A DNA stretch of 64,000 nucleotides from Chloroflexus aurantiacus J-10-fl (GTDB taxonomy: Bacteria > Chloroflexota > Chloroflexia > Chloroflexales > Chloroflexaceae), in contig NC_010175.1 of NCBI RefSeq assembly GCF_000018865.1, positions 2,480,001 to 2,544,000 on the forward strand, given 5' to 3'. The notes below the pieces were generated by a model. The model searched no databases. It worked only from the letters and a program-made list of their open reading frames with translations, and was not told the origin of the DNA. The position numbers were made by a program, and so were the translations under genes. Below, piece by piece: positions 26,813-36,018 of the stretch. Within the stretch, counting starts at the first letter, position 1; each line of letters begins with the position of its first letter.

Positions 26813-27577
26813 ATGGCACGGTCACGCTACTTCTGGCCACTAAGCATTGTAGTGATCGGGCTGGTTTTCACAGTCTGGTTGGCGCTATCCACGCCACCAA
26901 ATATGTCGCTGGCTCAACCGAGCTGTGACGAACAACCGCTGTATCCGGGGTGTTATGAACCGCCAGTTGATTGTACATATGTAGGGCCAAATGAGTGTAG
27001 TCAAACCCAAACAGCAGTTGCGCAGAAACGCACTGCAACCGTTAGATCGTTACTCACAAGAACAGCTCAAGGCCAATCAAACCAGCAAGCTGCGACGGCG
27101 ACCCCGACCTCAACCTTTACCGCGACAACCGCAGCGACCACACCGACCACCGGCGCCACGTCTACTGCCACCTCTACGCCAACCGGTATAACCGCAGCAC
27201 CGACCGTACCGGCGCTTCCTACCCAGACCCCACCCACAGTTTTGCCAACGGCTACCTTTACCGCCACTCCACTGAGTCAGGAGATGCTACGTTGCGCACC
27301 GGGTGATCTAATTGAATTGACGGGTACCGCTCGCCCGCAAACCGCATTGCTGGTACTCTTCGATGAGCGACCGGTCGGGGGCGGAGCGAGTGATCGAACA
27401 GGCGCATTCCGTATCGTGTTGCGGATCGGTACCGAGCGAACCGGTGAACACGAGATCATTGTCCGCGAACGCGAACGTGAACTCATTGTGGCTGAGTATA
27501 TGTGTATCACGCCACCACCACCGACACCGACAGCAACCTTTGGCCCAATTCGGGTTACTCTATCGCCGGTGCCGTAA
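26813..27577 (+). CDS. exported Thr-rich protein, unknown function
   Basis: 254 residues. An N-terminal hydrophobic segment (WPLSIVVIGLVFTVWLAL) acts as signal or anchor. A short Cys-bearing segment follows (CDEQPLYPGCYEPPVDCTYVGPNECSQTQ), then about 80 residues of Thr/Ala/Pro-rich linker, then a compact C-terminal domain (CAPGDLIELTGTARPQTALLVLFDERPVGGGASDRTGAFRIVLRIG...) that looks like a small beta-sandwich, perhaps Ig-like. The family was not recognised. GAGGA precedes the ATG, and it appears co-transcribed with the DsbA-like gene, so its disulfides could be that protein's substrate. Confidence 0.7.
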   Translation: MARSRYFWPLSIVVIGLVFTVWLALSTPPNMSLAQPSCDEQPLYPGCYEPPVDCTYVGPNECSQTQTAVAQKRTATVRSLLTRTAQGQSNQQAATATPTSTFTATTAATTPTTGATSTATSTPTGITAAPTVPALPTQTPPTVLPTATFTATPLSQEMLRCAPGDLIELTGTARPQTALLVLFDERPVGGGASDRTGAFRIVLRIGTERTGEHEIIVRERERELIVAEYMCITPPPPTPTATFGPIRVTLSPVP

Positions 27578-27736
27578 TCGTCAGGTACCGTCTGACAGCC
27601 GCCGGACGCAGTTATGCCAGCATCCAGCCTCGCTTACAGCAGCAAGGCTGGATGTTCTTTGATCACAGAAATATCAAATCTGGTTCAATAAACGTCATAG
27701 TCCGCTATCGAGCCTCACCCTCACGTCGTGCACTGC

Positions 27737-28092
27737 AACGCTTCCTCGTGGTGCGCACGCGCTGGGAGCGCGCGCCTCCGGCGCGCTCATCACCGGCAAC
27801 GCTTCCTCGTAAGGCGCAGACTGGGAGCGCGCGCCTCCGGCGCGCTCATCACCGGCAACACTTCCTCGTGAGGCGCAGACTGGGAGCGCGCGCCTCCGGC
27901 GCGCTCATCACCGGCAACACTTCCTCGTGAGGCGCAGACTGGGAGCGTGCGCCTCCGGCGCGCTCCCCACCGGCAACATTTCCTCGTGAGGCGCACACTG
28001 GGAGCGCGCACCTCCGGCGCGCTCCCCATCGGTAACACTTCCTCGTGAGGCGCACACTGGGAGCGCACACCTCCGGCGCGCTCCCCACCGGC
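27737..28092. repeat. 59 bp tandem array, six copies
   Basis: Six head-to-tail copies of a 59-base unit beginning AAC(A/G)CTTCCTCGT, at about 27737, 27798, 27857, 27916, 27975 and 28034; the first is 2 bases longer. Each holds GAGCGCGC-N7-GCGCGCTC, which can fold. The same GC-rich hairpin recurs in opposite orientation near 58000, 58355 and 58715. It is not a CRISPR array: there are no unique spacers. Confidence 0.9.
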
Positions 28093-28187
28093 AAGAACCC
28101 ACCGTGCCTGCGTCTCCCGTCTTGCCACCCTGAACCGGTGCGCATAAGCGGGACCCATCCTGTACTGTCAGTTCCCGCCCCCAGCGC

Positions 28188-28640
28188 TATGCATTACCCA
28201 TACCTGGTGTCAACCACGGGTGCACCAGCGGGCATGATCGCCATGGATGCTGTTGTGGGCGACTGGCCCGGTGACAGTGCGCCACTCCAGCCGTGCCAAC
28301 ACGTGCTGGATGGATTACCATACCCGCTCGTCATGTGTGTGTCGCGTAGTTTGGAGTGCGGCAGCTTGGCTGCCGCGCCAGCCGTGCTTGCGATCACGTG
28401 GAGGTCGCAGCGGTTACCCCGCAGCTCTGCGCACAGTGGGTTCACGTTTCAGTGTCGATACCGTTGCCGACCACCATTACCCGTGTCGCGCGGTGTGGCG
28501 TGCGGCAGCCATGCTGCCGCGCCAGCCGTGCTCGCGATTCGGTGCGTGGCATACCATTACCCATCCTGGTCACGAGATTGCTGAATGTGCTCGTGCCGAT
28601 CAGCGAGTCGGTCAGACATGAATGCAATCCCTGCGCGTAG
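28188..28640 (+). repeat. dispersed repeat, copy B
   Basis: Begins TATGCATTACCCA and matches 40635-40850 (GGTGTCAACCACGGGTG, ATGATCGC, GGTGCTGTTGTGGGCGA-like, CCAGCCGTG...). It then continues with two copies of the GCGGCAGC...GCTGCCGC hairpin block (28350 and 28505) and a CGGTCAG end. Related to copies at 4600 and 57435. Confidence 0.7.
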
Positions 28641-28693
28641 ACGGTTATGTTGCACGAGATTCGTGCCTGCGCCCCAGCGGCCACGGTCAGCAT

Positions 28694-28795
28694 CTGCCGG
28701 CGGTGGCGAGGATGCCTCCACGCAGGCTTCCAGCCCGCTCCACAGGGAGCGCTTGCAGTCCGGCCTGACGCAGCGTGACATGTGGGTAATGCATA
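28694..28795. repeat. intergenic module shared with 41327-41428
   Basis: CTGCCGGCGGTGGCGA, CCACAGGGAGCGC, GCCTGACGCAG and GTGACATGTGGGTAATGCA appear in the same order at 41327-41428. The module ends in the reverse complement of TATGCATTACCCA. Confidence 0.7.
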
Positions 28796-29012
28796 GTCCA
28801 GCGGGGGCGGGTGAGGGGGGGCGTTTCGCAGTGTACTGCTTAGCACCACCCTCACCTGCTCACCTCCATGACACTGGTGTTGCACCTGAAACTGCCCGCG
28901 AACCATTTCCGTGCGCCTGTTTCGCACCACCAGCGACTCATTACAGCGTGCGCGGTTCTGACAACCTGAATGACACACGGTACCGGTCAAGACTTGATAT
29001 AAAGGCATCGAC

Positions 29013-29336
29013 TCAGTTCACGTCGGTCTCAGGTGTTGCCGACTTCTCTCCGGCCTGTTCGGCAGGAAGAGATTGCTGGACGGTCTCCAAAATCAGTGCC
29101 AGTGCCTGTTCACGCGAGCGGGTAAGGATTTCGAGTTCGGTGAGAAGAAGGGTGAGGCGGCGATAATCGCGGCGGATGGCCTGTTCGTCGGCGGATGAGA
29201 GGCCGGGTTTGACGGTCGCCAGCCATTCGTCAAATGGGGTTCGGCGACCAAGCAGATCGGGTGAACCAAATTGACTGAGACGTCGCCATAAACTGGCAGC
29301 ACTATCAGTTAACAAGCGAAGACTATCTATCGTCAT
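29013..29336 (-). CDS. small helical protein, unknown function
   Basis: About 107 residues, predicted almost wholly helical and charged (TIDSLRLLTDSAASLWRRLSQFG...FDEWLATVKPGLSSADEQAIRRDYRRLTLLLTELEILTRSREQALALILETVQQSL). No known family was recognised. The gene is divergent from the UbiB-type kinase. Start chosen at ATG 29336; in-frame starts at 29381 and 29414 are possible and none has a clear ribosome site. Codon pattern looks genuine, but the call remains uncertain. Confidence 0.5.
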   Translation of the reverse strand: MTIDSLRLLTDSAASLWRRLSQFGSPDLLGRRTPFDEWLATVKPGLSSADEQAIRRDYRRLTLLLTELEILTRSREQALALILETVQQSLPAEQAGEKSATPETDVN

Positions 29337-29451
29337 AGTATCAGTGATACCGTACCTGTCTAAGTCGGATCCAAACGTCATTACGCACCCGTTGTTATGG
29401 TAGTCGCCGATCAATTCGTTGCGGATCGGTCGTGAGATTGAGTTTCGCCTC

Positions 29452-29460
29452 TGGTATAAT
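29452..29460 (+). promoter_or_regulatory. extended -10 promoter of the UbiB-type kinase gene
   Basis: TGGTATAAT (TG-n-TATAAT) at 29452-29460, 28 bases before the gene's ATG. No strong -35 box, which extended -10 promoters can do without. Confidence 0.6.
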
Positions 29461-29487
29461 CAGTAATAGGAATACTGGCAGGATATT

Positions 29488-31323
29488 ATGCGTGAACCAA
29501 TCTCTGTACAGGTAACTGATACCACCAACGCCGTTCCACGGCCAACCGAACCACCGCGCTTCCGTCCGCGCGAGCGCTTCTTACGGGTCTCGTCGTTTTT
29601 TCTTGGCGTTGTCATTCACATCTACATCTGGGATATTTTTCTTGCCCGCTTTGCCATCTTCCGCTGGTATGTTCAGCGCACCATGTTGCGGCGCTGGGTG
29701 TCTATTGCTCGCCGCTTCCGTATGATGGCGGTTGAGCTTGGGGGCATGCAGATCAAGCTCGGTCAATTCCTCTCATCGCGGGCCGATATTATTCCCGATG
29801 TCGTGCGCCGCGAGTTGACCGGTCTCCAGGATGAAGTGCCCCCCGCACCCGCCGGCCACGTGCTGGAGGTGATTTTAGAGGAACTCGGTGCGCCACCCAG
29901 CGAGATCTTTCGCAGCTTTGAGACCGATTGTGTCGCCGCCGCATCGCTAGGACAGGTGCACTATGCCGTGTTGCACGATGGCCGTGAGGTGGCGGTAAAG
30001 GTGCAACGCCCCTGGATAGATAAGATTGTCGAGGTCGATCTGAGCGCAGTGACCTGGGTCGTGCGCCTGATCAAAAACTATCCGCCCATTCGCCGGCGTG
30101 CCGACCTGGAAGCGTTGCTGGCCGAATTTGCCCGTGTGCTCGTGCAGGAATTGGACTATGTGCAAGAGGCGCGTTCGGCAGCGACGTTCCGCCAGAACTT
30201 TGCTAACCATCCGGGGATTTACATTCCCGAACCGATCTTCGAGTTAACGACCCGGCGTGTGTTGGTGATGGAACGGATCAACGGGATTAAGATCACCGAC
30301 CTGCATACCCTCGATCAGTTGGGTGTCAGTCGGGTTGAGCTGGCTGCCCGTTTGAACAATTGCTACCTGAAACAGTTTTTCATTGACGGCTTCTTCCACG
30401 CTGATCCGCATCCCGGCAATCTCTTCGTGCGGGTAGAAACTGCGCTGGCGCCCGTTCAGCCATCACCACCGGTAACATCGGTTAGTCGTAATGGCCACCT
30501 CTCGATGGATGCGGTTGAGGCCGGGCTGCCGATTGACACTCCTCCAGATGAAGTGCCAGCCGGCACACCCTTCACGCTCATCTTTGTCGATTTCGGCATG
30601 GTTGGTCGTCTGCCACCGCAAACGATGGAGATTATGCGGCAGGGTGTGTTGGGTCTGGCAACCAACGACGCCGACCGGATTCTGAACTGTCTCGAACAAC
30701 TCAATATGATCCTGCCCGGTGCCGACCGGCGGGCAATCAAGACGGCTATCGAGACGATGTTGCGCTACTCGTTCAACCGCACCGTGCGCGAGCTGACCAA
30801 CCTCGATGTCGAGGCGATTATGGCCGAGACGAAGGATTTAATTTACGATCTGCCTTTTCAGATTCCCCAAGACCTGCTCTATTTGGGGCGGGCGTTGAGC
30901 ATGGTTGCCGGTCTCGCCACTGAGATTTGCCCTGACATCAATCTGTTCCATGAGCTACGACCATTCGCACGAGCGATGCTGGCTCAAGAACAACGCAATG
31001 GCAATTGGGTTGAGAAGTTGCAGCAAGAGCTAACTGAACTTGGTCAGATACTGATCGGGCTACCACGGCAGATGGATGCCTACTACCGGGCGGCAAATCG
31101 GGGCGAATTGCAGACCCGTTCCGATCTGAGCCGGCTTGAACGCAGTATGAAACGGGTTGAGCGGGCGACTGACCGCTTGATGGGGGGAATGCTCGCAACC
31201 GGCCTGTTCCTCGGTGGCGTGCAGCTCCGCACTCGTGGTCTGGAACGGGAAGCCAACCGGGCCTGGTGGGCCGCAGCAGCGGCGATTGTGTGGGCACTCT
31301 GGCCGCGCAACGAGCGCTGGTAG
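29488..31323 (+). CDS. ABC1/UbiB (AarF) family atypical kinase
   Basis: 611 residues. The family signatures are present: K-x-G-Q in QIKLGQFLSSRADIIP, the Ala-rich nucleotide loop AAASLGQVHYA, VAVKVQRPW, DGFFHADPHPGNLF and the D-F-G in FVDFGMVGRLPP. The C-terminus has a hydrophobic end, probably a membrane anchor. Between HADPHPGN and DFG there is an insert of about 45 residues, Pro/Ser-rich, longer than usual. UbiB-type proteins are ATPases that aid isoprenoid quinone synthesis or lipid extraction at the membrane. In a menaquinone-using phototroph the exact role is unknown. Confidence 0.92.
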   Translation: MREPISVQVTDTTNAVPRPTEPPRFRPRERFLRVSSFFLGVVIHIYIWDIFLARFAIFRWYVQRTMLRRWVSIARRFRMMAVELGGMQIKLGQFLSSRADIIPDVVRRELTGLQDEVPPAPAGHVLEVILEELGAPPSEIFRSFETDCVAAASLGQVHYAVLHDGREVAVKVQRPWIDKIVEVDLSAVTWVVRLIKNYPPIRRRADLEALLAEFARVLVQELDYVQEARSAATFRQNFANHPGIYIPEPIFELTTRRVLVMERINGIKITDLHTLDQLGVSRVELAARLNNCYLKQFFIDGFFHADPHPGNLFVRVETALAPVQPSPPVTSVSRNGHLSMDAVEAGLPIDTPPDEVPAGTPFTLIFVDFGMVGRLPPQTMEIMRQGVLGLATNDADRILNCLEQLNMILPGADRRAIKTAIETMLRYSFNRTVRELTNLDVEAIMAETKDLIYDLPFQIPQDLLYLGRALSMVAGLATEICPDINLFHELRPFARAMLAQEQRNGNWVEKLQQELTELGQILIGLPRQMDAYYRAANRGELQTRSDLSRLERSMKRVERATDRLMGGMLATGLFLGGVQLRTRGLEREANRAWWAAAAAIVWALWPRNERW

Positions 31324-31358
31324 TGTTCTCCAACAGGTATAGGCTCAATCCCAGAGCA

Positions 31359-31392
31359 ACATGAAGGCAACTACATCCAGTTGCCTTCATGT
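31359..31392. terminator. bidirectional stem-loop between convergent genes
   Basis: ACATGAAGGCAACT (31359-31372) pairs perfectly with 31379-31392 around a 6-base loop, in the gap between the UbiB-type gene (plus) and tkt (minus). No long T-run, but position and 14-base stem suggest a shared terminator. Confidence 0.7.
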
Positions 31393-31424
31393 CACCACCC
31401 GTGAGTCACTTAGTGACGCCAACC

Positions 31425-33437
31425 CTATTCGTGCCGCACGAGCTGATCTTTCACCGCCGCCACAACCCGCTCGACGGTCAGACCGAATTCGGTGTAAATG
31501 CGCTGGAATGGCGCAGAGGCACCGAAGCGATCCACCCCGATAATCGCGCCTGCACAGCCAACATAGCGCTCCCAGCCGATTGAGCGCCCTGCCTCTACGG
31601 CCACCCGCGCTCTGATCTGCGGTGGCAGCACCCGATCACGGTAGGCGGCATCTTGTTGATCAAACAGTTCGCGACAAGGCATACTGACAACGCGCGTGGC
31701 AATGCCTTCCCCGGCCAGATGATCGGCGGCTGCCAGGGCCAGCGCCACTTCCGAACCGGTCGCAATGATCAACGCCTGAGCCGCGTCCGCATCACGCAGC
31801 ACGTAGCCACCGCGCAGGGTGCCATCGGCGGCACCAAGCTGCGTCCGGTCAAGTGTCGGCACGTTCTGCCGGGAGAGGATGATCGCGGTTGGGCCATCGC
31901 TCCGTTGCAGTGCCAGACGCCAGGCCATTGCCACCTCATTGGCATCACCCGGTCGCACAACCAGCAGGTTGGGAATGGCCCGCAGTGCCAGCAGATGCTC
32001 TACCGGCTGGTGGGTCGGCCCATCTTCGCCAACACCGATACTGTCGTGCGTAAAGACGTAAATCACTCGTAACCGCATCAAGGCCGCCAGCCGGATGGCC
32101 GGGCGCATGTAGTCGCTGAACACGAGAAAGGTGCCGCCGTAAGGAATAATCCCACCGTGCAGCGCCATACCGTTGAGAATGGCACCCATCGCGTGCTCCC
32201 GCACACCGAAATGCAGGTTGCGCGCACTGAAATCCTCACCGTTGATCGAACCCAGTCCTTCCAGATAGGTAAAGTCCGAGGTGTGCAGATCGGCTGAACC
32301 TCCCAGCAGACCGGGGATGATCGGAGCGAGTGCCTGCAACACGGCTCCCGACGCGACACGGGTACCTTTAGCTTTCGGATCGGGGGCAAAGGTCGGGATG
32401 GCCTGTTCCCAGCCTGTCGGTAAACCGCCCTGCTGCATCAAATCCCACTGCGCGGCCAGATCGGGGTACGACGCTCGATACCGCCGAAACATCGCCTCCC
32501 ATTCACGCTGGCGGGTCTCACCAACTTCGACCGCCATCTGCATATGTTCGTAGACCTCATCGGGCACGTAGAAAGCCGGTTCCTGCGGCCAGCCTAACGC
32601 CTCTTTGGTCAATTTCACGCCTTCGACGCCAAGCGGCTCACCGTGGGCCTTATGGCTGCCGGCCCGTGGACTGGCATACCCTATTACGGTGCGGGTAATG
32701 ATCAGGGAAGGTCGTTCACCATCGACAATCGCTTCGGCCAGGGCCAGCGCTACCGAAGACATATTGTGCCCATCGGCGTACAACACCTGCCAGCCGTAAG
32801 CGGCAAACCGATCAGCAACCTGTTCGCTCCAGGCCAGGCGGGTTGGCCCCACCAGCGAAATATCGTTGCTATCGTACAAGACGATCAGTTTCCCCAGCCG
32901 TAAATGGCCGGCCAGACTGGCCGCCTCGTGGGAAATGCCCTCCATCAGATCACCATCGCTGGCAATGACGTAGGTGTAGTGGTCAACGACCGGAAACCCT
33001 ACCCGATTAAATCTGGTCGCCAGCCAGCGCTCGGCAATTGCCATCCCGACCGCCGTCGCAATCCCCTGACCGAGCGGGCCGGTCGTCATCTCAACCCCCG
33101 GCGTTTCGTGATACTCAGGATGGCCGGGTGTGCGACTCCCCCATTGCCGAAATTGCTTCAGGTCATCCAGCGACACATCGTAACCGGTAAGGTGGAGCAG
33201 GGCGTAGAGTAACATCGAACCGTGACCGGCTGACAGGACAAAGCGATCCCGGTTCGGCCAGTGTGGATCGCTCGGATTATGCTTCAGAAAGCGCGTCCAG
33301 AGCACGTATGCAGCATCGGCCATCCCAAGTGGCATACCGGGATGGCCGCTGTTAGCTTGCTGAACGGCATCAATCGCCAGCGCGCGAATAGCATTGGCAC
33401 ATAACTGGTCAATCGTGGTGATCATCGGGTTATTCAT
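31425..33437 (-). CDS. tkt: transketolase
   Basis: 670 residues, full length. The thiamine-diphosphate half has [19 protein letters not shown] and [35 protein letters not shown]. The pyrimidine-binding half has [22 protein letters not shown] and [37 protein letters not shown]. It transfers two-carbon units between pentose and triose phosphates in the cytoplasm. Start at ATG 33437 (MNNPMITT) with GAGGAGA nine bases upstream; an earlier TTG is in frame. It stands alone. Confidence 0.97.
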   Translation of the reverse strand: MNNPMITTIDQLCANAIRALAIDAVQQANSGHPGMPLGMADAAYVLWTRFLKHNPSDPHWPNRDRFVLSAGHGSMLLYALLHLTGYDVSLDDLKQFRQWGSRTPGHPEYHETPGVEMTTGPLGQGIATAVGMAIAERWLATRFNRVGFPVVDHYTYVIASDGDLMEGISHEAASLAGHLRLGKLIVLYDSNDISLVGPTRLAWSEQVADRFAAYGWQVLYADGHNMSSVALALAEAIVDGERPSLIITRTVIGYASPRAGSHKAHGEPLGVEGVKLTKEALGWPQEPAFYVPDEVYEHMQMAVEVGETRQREWEAMFRRYRASYPDLAAQWDLMQQGGLPTGWEQAIPTFAPDPKAKGTRVASGAVLQALAPIIPGLLGGSADLHTSDFTYLEGLGSINGEDFSARNLHFGVREHAMGAILNGMALHGGIIPYGGTFLVFSDYMRPAIRLAALMRLRVIYVFTHDSIGVGEDGPTHQPVEHLLALRAIPNLLVVRPGDANEVAMAWRLALQRSDGPTAIILSRQNVPTLDRTQLGAADGTLRGGYVLRDADAAQALIIATGSEVALALAAADHLAGEGIATRVVSMPCRELFDQQDAAYRDRVLPPQIRARVAVEAGRSIGWERYVGCAGAIIGVDRFGASAPFQRIYTEFGLTVERVVAAVKDQLVRHE

Positions 33438-33632
33438 GCACAACAATCTCCTCTAATGCGAACATCGCCAGCTTCAACGCTGTTCGGTTATTCCCCACTT
33501 CTCTCCATCATACCACTGTATGCGTTATTTACTGTTCGCAGGCTGTGATCGGCGACGATTAAATTGCACGTGATGATCGTGGACTCGCGGTATCATAGCA
33601 CGTATGAAACCTAGCAAGCGAAGTGAGGCATT

Positions 33633-34133
33633 ATGTCACAACCAATACTGACCCTGGAGACCGATCCTGCGATTGAGGGACTATGGATTGCCATCGAAAC
33701 TGCCCGTGCCCAGAGCTATCCCCTCACCGGAGCAGTATTTCGCCTGCACCAACCCTCGACCGATCCACGCGACGCACTCGATGCGGCGGCTCGCGAACTC
33801 GACTTCCAGCCCCTTGGGCAGCACTGGATCGAAGTGCCGCGCCGGATCGCAATAAAGATCGCTACCAACCTCATCGCCCACGACCTAGCCTACCCCGACG
33901 AGGTCGTGCCCCAGGCTCAGGCCGCCGACCTGGCCGGCAGAGTACTGGCGTTACTGGGGCCACAGGCGCGCTATTTCACCAACGGCGCAGTAAGTGGCGA
34001 TTTTGCGATCTACGACATTCAGGGCAACGAGGTAGTTGGCTGGCGCTCACTGAGTGATGCCCCACTCGATCACGGCCTGTTTGCGATTGACGATCAACGG
34101 GTCGTGGTCTTGTGGGCCGAAGATGCACCGTAG
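33633..34133 (+). CDS. protein of unknown function
   Basis: 166 residues, soluble. The centre (PRRIAIKIATNLIAHDLAYPDEVVPQAQAADLAGRVLALLG) looks helical, and the C-terminal third (AVSGDFAIYDIQGNEVVGWRSLSDAPLDHGLFAIDDQRVVVLW) looks beta-rich. No family or catalytic motif was recognised. Start ATG at 33633 follows a GAAGTGAGG-type sequence. Codon usage agrees with the flanking genes, so the frame is likely real. The membrane protein gene follows but has its own promoter. Confidence 0.6.
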   Translation: MSQPILTLETDPAIEGLWIAIETARAQSYPLTGAVFRLHQPSTDPRDALDAAARELDFQPLGQHWIEVPRRIAIKIATNLIAHDLAYPDEVVPQAQAADLAGRVLALLGPQARYFTNGAVSGDFAIYDIQGNEVVGWRSLSDAPLDHGLFAIDDQRVVVLWAEDAP

Positions 34134-34316
34134 TTCGTGACAACTGCCGGCGTCGTATTATGCGCCGGGATCGACAACGGGTTGTATAAAGCCGGGTGCT
34201 TTTTTCTGGTGGGAGTGACCGAATCACGGGCGTATCCGTCCTGGCAAACGCTTATAGACAGGCCGGTGGCTACAGGCGCCCGTACATTGGCGAGAGCAGA
34301 TACCGCAAACTTCAGC

Positions 34317-34322
34317 TATAAT
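34317..34322 (+). promoter_or_regulatory. -10 box giving a near-leaderless transcript
   Basis: TATAAT at 34317-34322 lies only 9 bases before ATG 34332. Transcription would begin at or within a few bases of the start codon, so the membrane-protein mRNA is probably leaderless. No good -35 box at normal spacing. Confidence 0.45.
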
Positions 34323-34331
34323 ACACAAGCT

Positions 34332-35117
34332 ATGAGTCAGCGCCAAATAATCAATTCAGCCAATATCACCGCACCGTTTCGCGTCTTCTGGCAGGCACTA
34401 CGCGACCTGTTTGATGAATTTCTGCTGCTCACGTTTGCCAACATCATCTGGGCCGCGCTGAGTGTACCACTCTTCAGTATTGCCTACGTTGCAATGGTGA
34501 GCAACGCTGCCCTCCCCGCAGCAGCGGCGGCACTGGTTGGCGTCTTACCGGCAGCACCGGCATTTGGAGGTCTGTACGCGCTGAGCAAGCGAATTACCGA
34601 AGGCCGGGCCAGCAAATTAACCGATTTCTTCGCCGGTATGCGGACGTATGCGCTTCCGGCGTGGCGTTTATACGGTATCTGGATGGCAGGTCTAGCCCTG
34701 ATTTTATGGAATCTGGCCTTCTACGCCGGCGTACCTGGTCTGCTTGGTGGACTCCTGATCGGCTTTTTTCTCTACCTGTTCATGCTCTGGTCGGCAATCA
34801 TCATCTATGCTTTCCCAATGATGGTGTTACTGGAACAGCCTTCGCTCCGCCAGATTGCCCGCAACGCTCTGATCTTGATCGTCAGTCGCCCCATCTATAC
34901 ACTGATCACCATGCTCTTGATGGGCTTTATCTTGTTTGTCAGCAGCCTGGTGCTGGTCGTCCCGTTCCTGCTCTTCAGCGTCTCACTCCTCGCGGTGTGG
35001 GGGGTGCGTGCGACCCAATTTCTGATCGATGACGCACAGGCCCGGCAGGCAACAGACGCGGAACCTCCGGCACCGGTAGAAGAGCGTGGTCGGCGTGGGC
35101 AGGTACGGCCAAAATAG
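34332..35117 (+). CDS. polytopic membrane protein (DUF624/YesL-like)
   Basis: 261 residues with about five to six membrane helices (LLLTFANIIWAALSVPLFSIAYVA, AALVGVLPAAPAFGGLYALSK, YGIWMAGLALILWNLAFYAG, LLIGFFLYLFMLWSAIIIYAF, LITMLLMGFILFVSSLVLVVPFLLF). Order and the G-L-Y-A-L-x-K motif resemble DUF624 (YesL) proteins of unknown function. Start at ATG 34332 because the upstream -10 box excludes a longer 5' end; an in-frame start at 34137 would add an implausible 65 residues. Ends with a Pro/charged tail. hisF starts 105 bases downstream. Confidence 0.72.
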   Translation: MSQRQIINSANITAPFRVFWQALRDLFDEFLLLTFANIIWAALSVPLFSIAYVAMVSNAALPAAAAALVGVLPAAPAFGGLYALSKRITEGRASKLTDFFAGMRTYALPAWRLYGIWMAGLALILWNLAFYAGVPGLLGGLLIGFFLYLFMLWSAIIIYAFPMMVLLEQPSLRQIARNALILIVSRPIYTLITMLLMGFILFVSSLVLVVPFLLFSVSLLAVWGVRATQFLIDDAQARQATDAEPPAPVEERGRRGQVRPK

Positions 35118-35222
35118 TGATTGATGCGTACAGGAAGGTGGTCGCGCACAACAACGACCACCAACTCAGCGATGGTTTACAGGCCATTACTGCGATTTCC
35201 GAACGTTACCGGGGACGAACAT

Positions 35223-36002
35223 ATGCTGACGCGACGAATCATTCCCTGTCTTGATGTCAAAGCAGGACGTGTGGTGAAGGGCGTGAAATTCCTGAATCAC
35301 CGTGATGCCGGTGATCCGGTAGAGCTGGCGGCTGCCTACAATGCTGCCGGGGCCGATGAACTGGTCTTCTACGACATCACGGCATCCAGCGACGAGCGGG
35401 CCATTATGGTCGAGGTTGTAGAACGCACGGCTGCCGAAGTATTTATTCCGCTCACGGTTGGTGGTGGGTTACGCAGCGTTGACGATATGTACCGCATGCT
35501 GCGGGCCGGTGCCGACAAGGTCAGCCTGAATACAGCAGCGGTCTACAACCCGCAGCTCATTGCCGAGGGCGCCCGGCGGTTTGGCAGCCAATGCATTGTG
35601 CTGTCGGTTGATGCCAAACGGGTGAACGCGCCAGGCGAACCACCACGCTGGGAAGTCTTTACCCATACCGGGGCCAATCCGCGCCCGACGGGGCTTGACG
35701 CTATCGAGTGGATCAAGCGAGGGATCGATCTGGGGGCCGGTGAAATCTGTATCAATAGCATGGACGCCGACGGTGCGCGTACCGGGTATGATCTGGAGCT
35801 ATTACAGGCGATTACCGCCATTTCCCCGGTACCGGTCATCGCGTCCGGTGGTGTCGGTTCGCCGCACGACATGTATCGCGGCATCGTCGAAGGCGGTGCC
35901 GATGCGGTACTGGCCGCGTCCATCTTCCACTTCGGCGACTACTCAGTGGCCGATGTCAAACGCTACCTGGCTGAACGGGGGGTGGCGGTGAGGATGATAT
36001 AA
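35223..36002 (+). CDS. hisF: imidazole glycerol phosphate synthase cyclase subunit
   Basis: 259-residue TIM barrel. [23 protein letters not shown] has the catalytic Asp11, ITASSDER the phosphate region, [12 protein letters not shown] and SLNTAA the barrel motifs, LSVDAKR the second catalytic Asp, and [13 protein letters not shown] the C-terminal phosphate site. With HisH it closes the imidazole ring in histidine synthesis and releases AICAR. Start at ATG 35223 after GGGGACGA; a longer frame reaches 35121. No other his gene is adjacent, and it is convergent with the next gene. Confidence 0.97.
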   Translation: MLTRRIIPCLDVKAGRVVKGVKFLNHRDAGDPVELAAAYNAAGADELVFYDITASSDERAIMVEVVERTAAEVFIPLTVGGGLRSVDDMYRMLRAGADKVSLNTAAVYNPQLIAEGARRFGSQCIVLSVDAKRVNAPGEPPRWEVFTHTGANPRPTGLDAIEWIKRGIDLGAGEICINSMDADGARTGYDLELLQAITAISPVPVIASGGVGSPHDMYRGIVEGGADAVLAASIFHFGDYSVADVKRYLAERGVAVRMI

Positions 36003-36018
36003 GGAAGTTTACCTGCTT

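Larger units (their letters stand above)
27578..29012. other. 1.4 kb gene-free repeat block
   Basis: Contains the 59 bp tandem array (27737-28092), repeat copy B (28188-28640) and a mosaic module at 28694-28795. No gene is convincing. Several GC-rich overlapping frames on the minus strand across the array arise because the 59-base unit, being out of phase, keeps all frames open. Confidence 0.6.

Noticed and set aside
27737-28092. CRISPR array
   Set aside because: Units repeat whole with no unique spacers and no cas genes nearby.
27790-28158. Several overlapping open frames on the minus strand in the 59 bp array
   Set aside because: All frames stay open because the unit is GC-rich and out of phase; no domain, no ribosome site.
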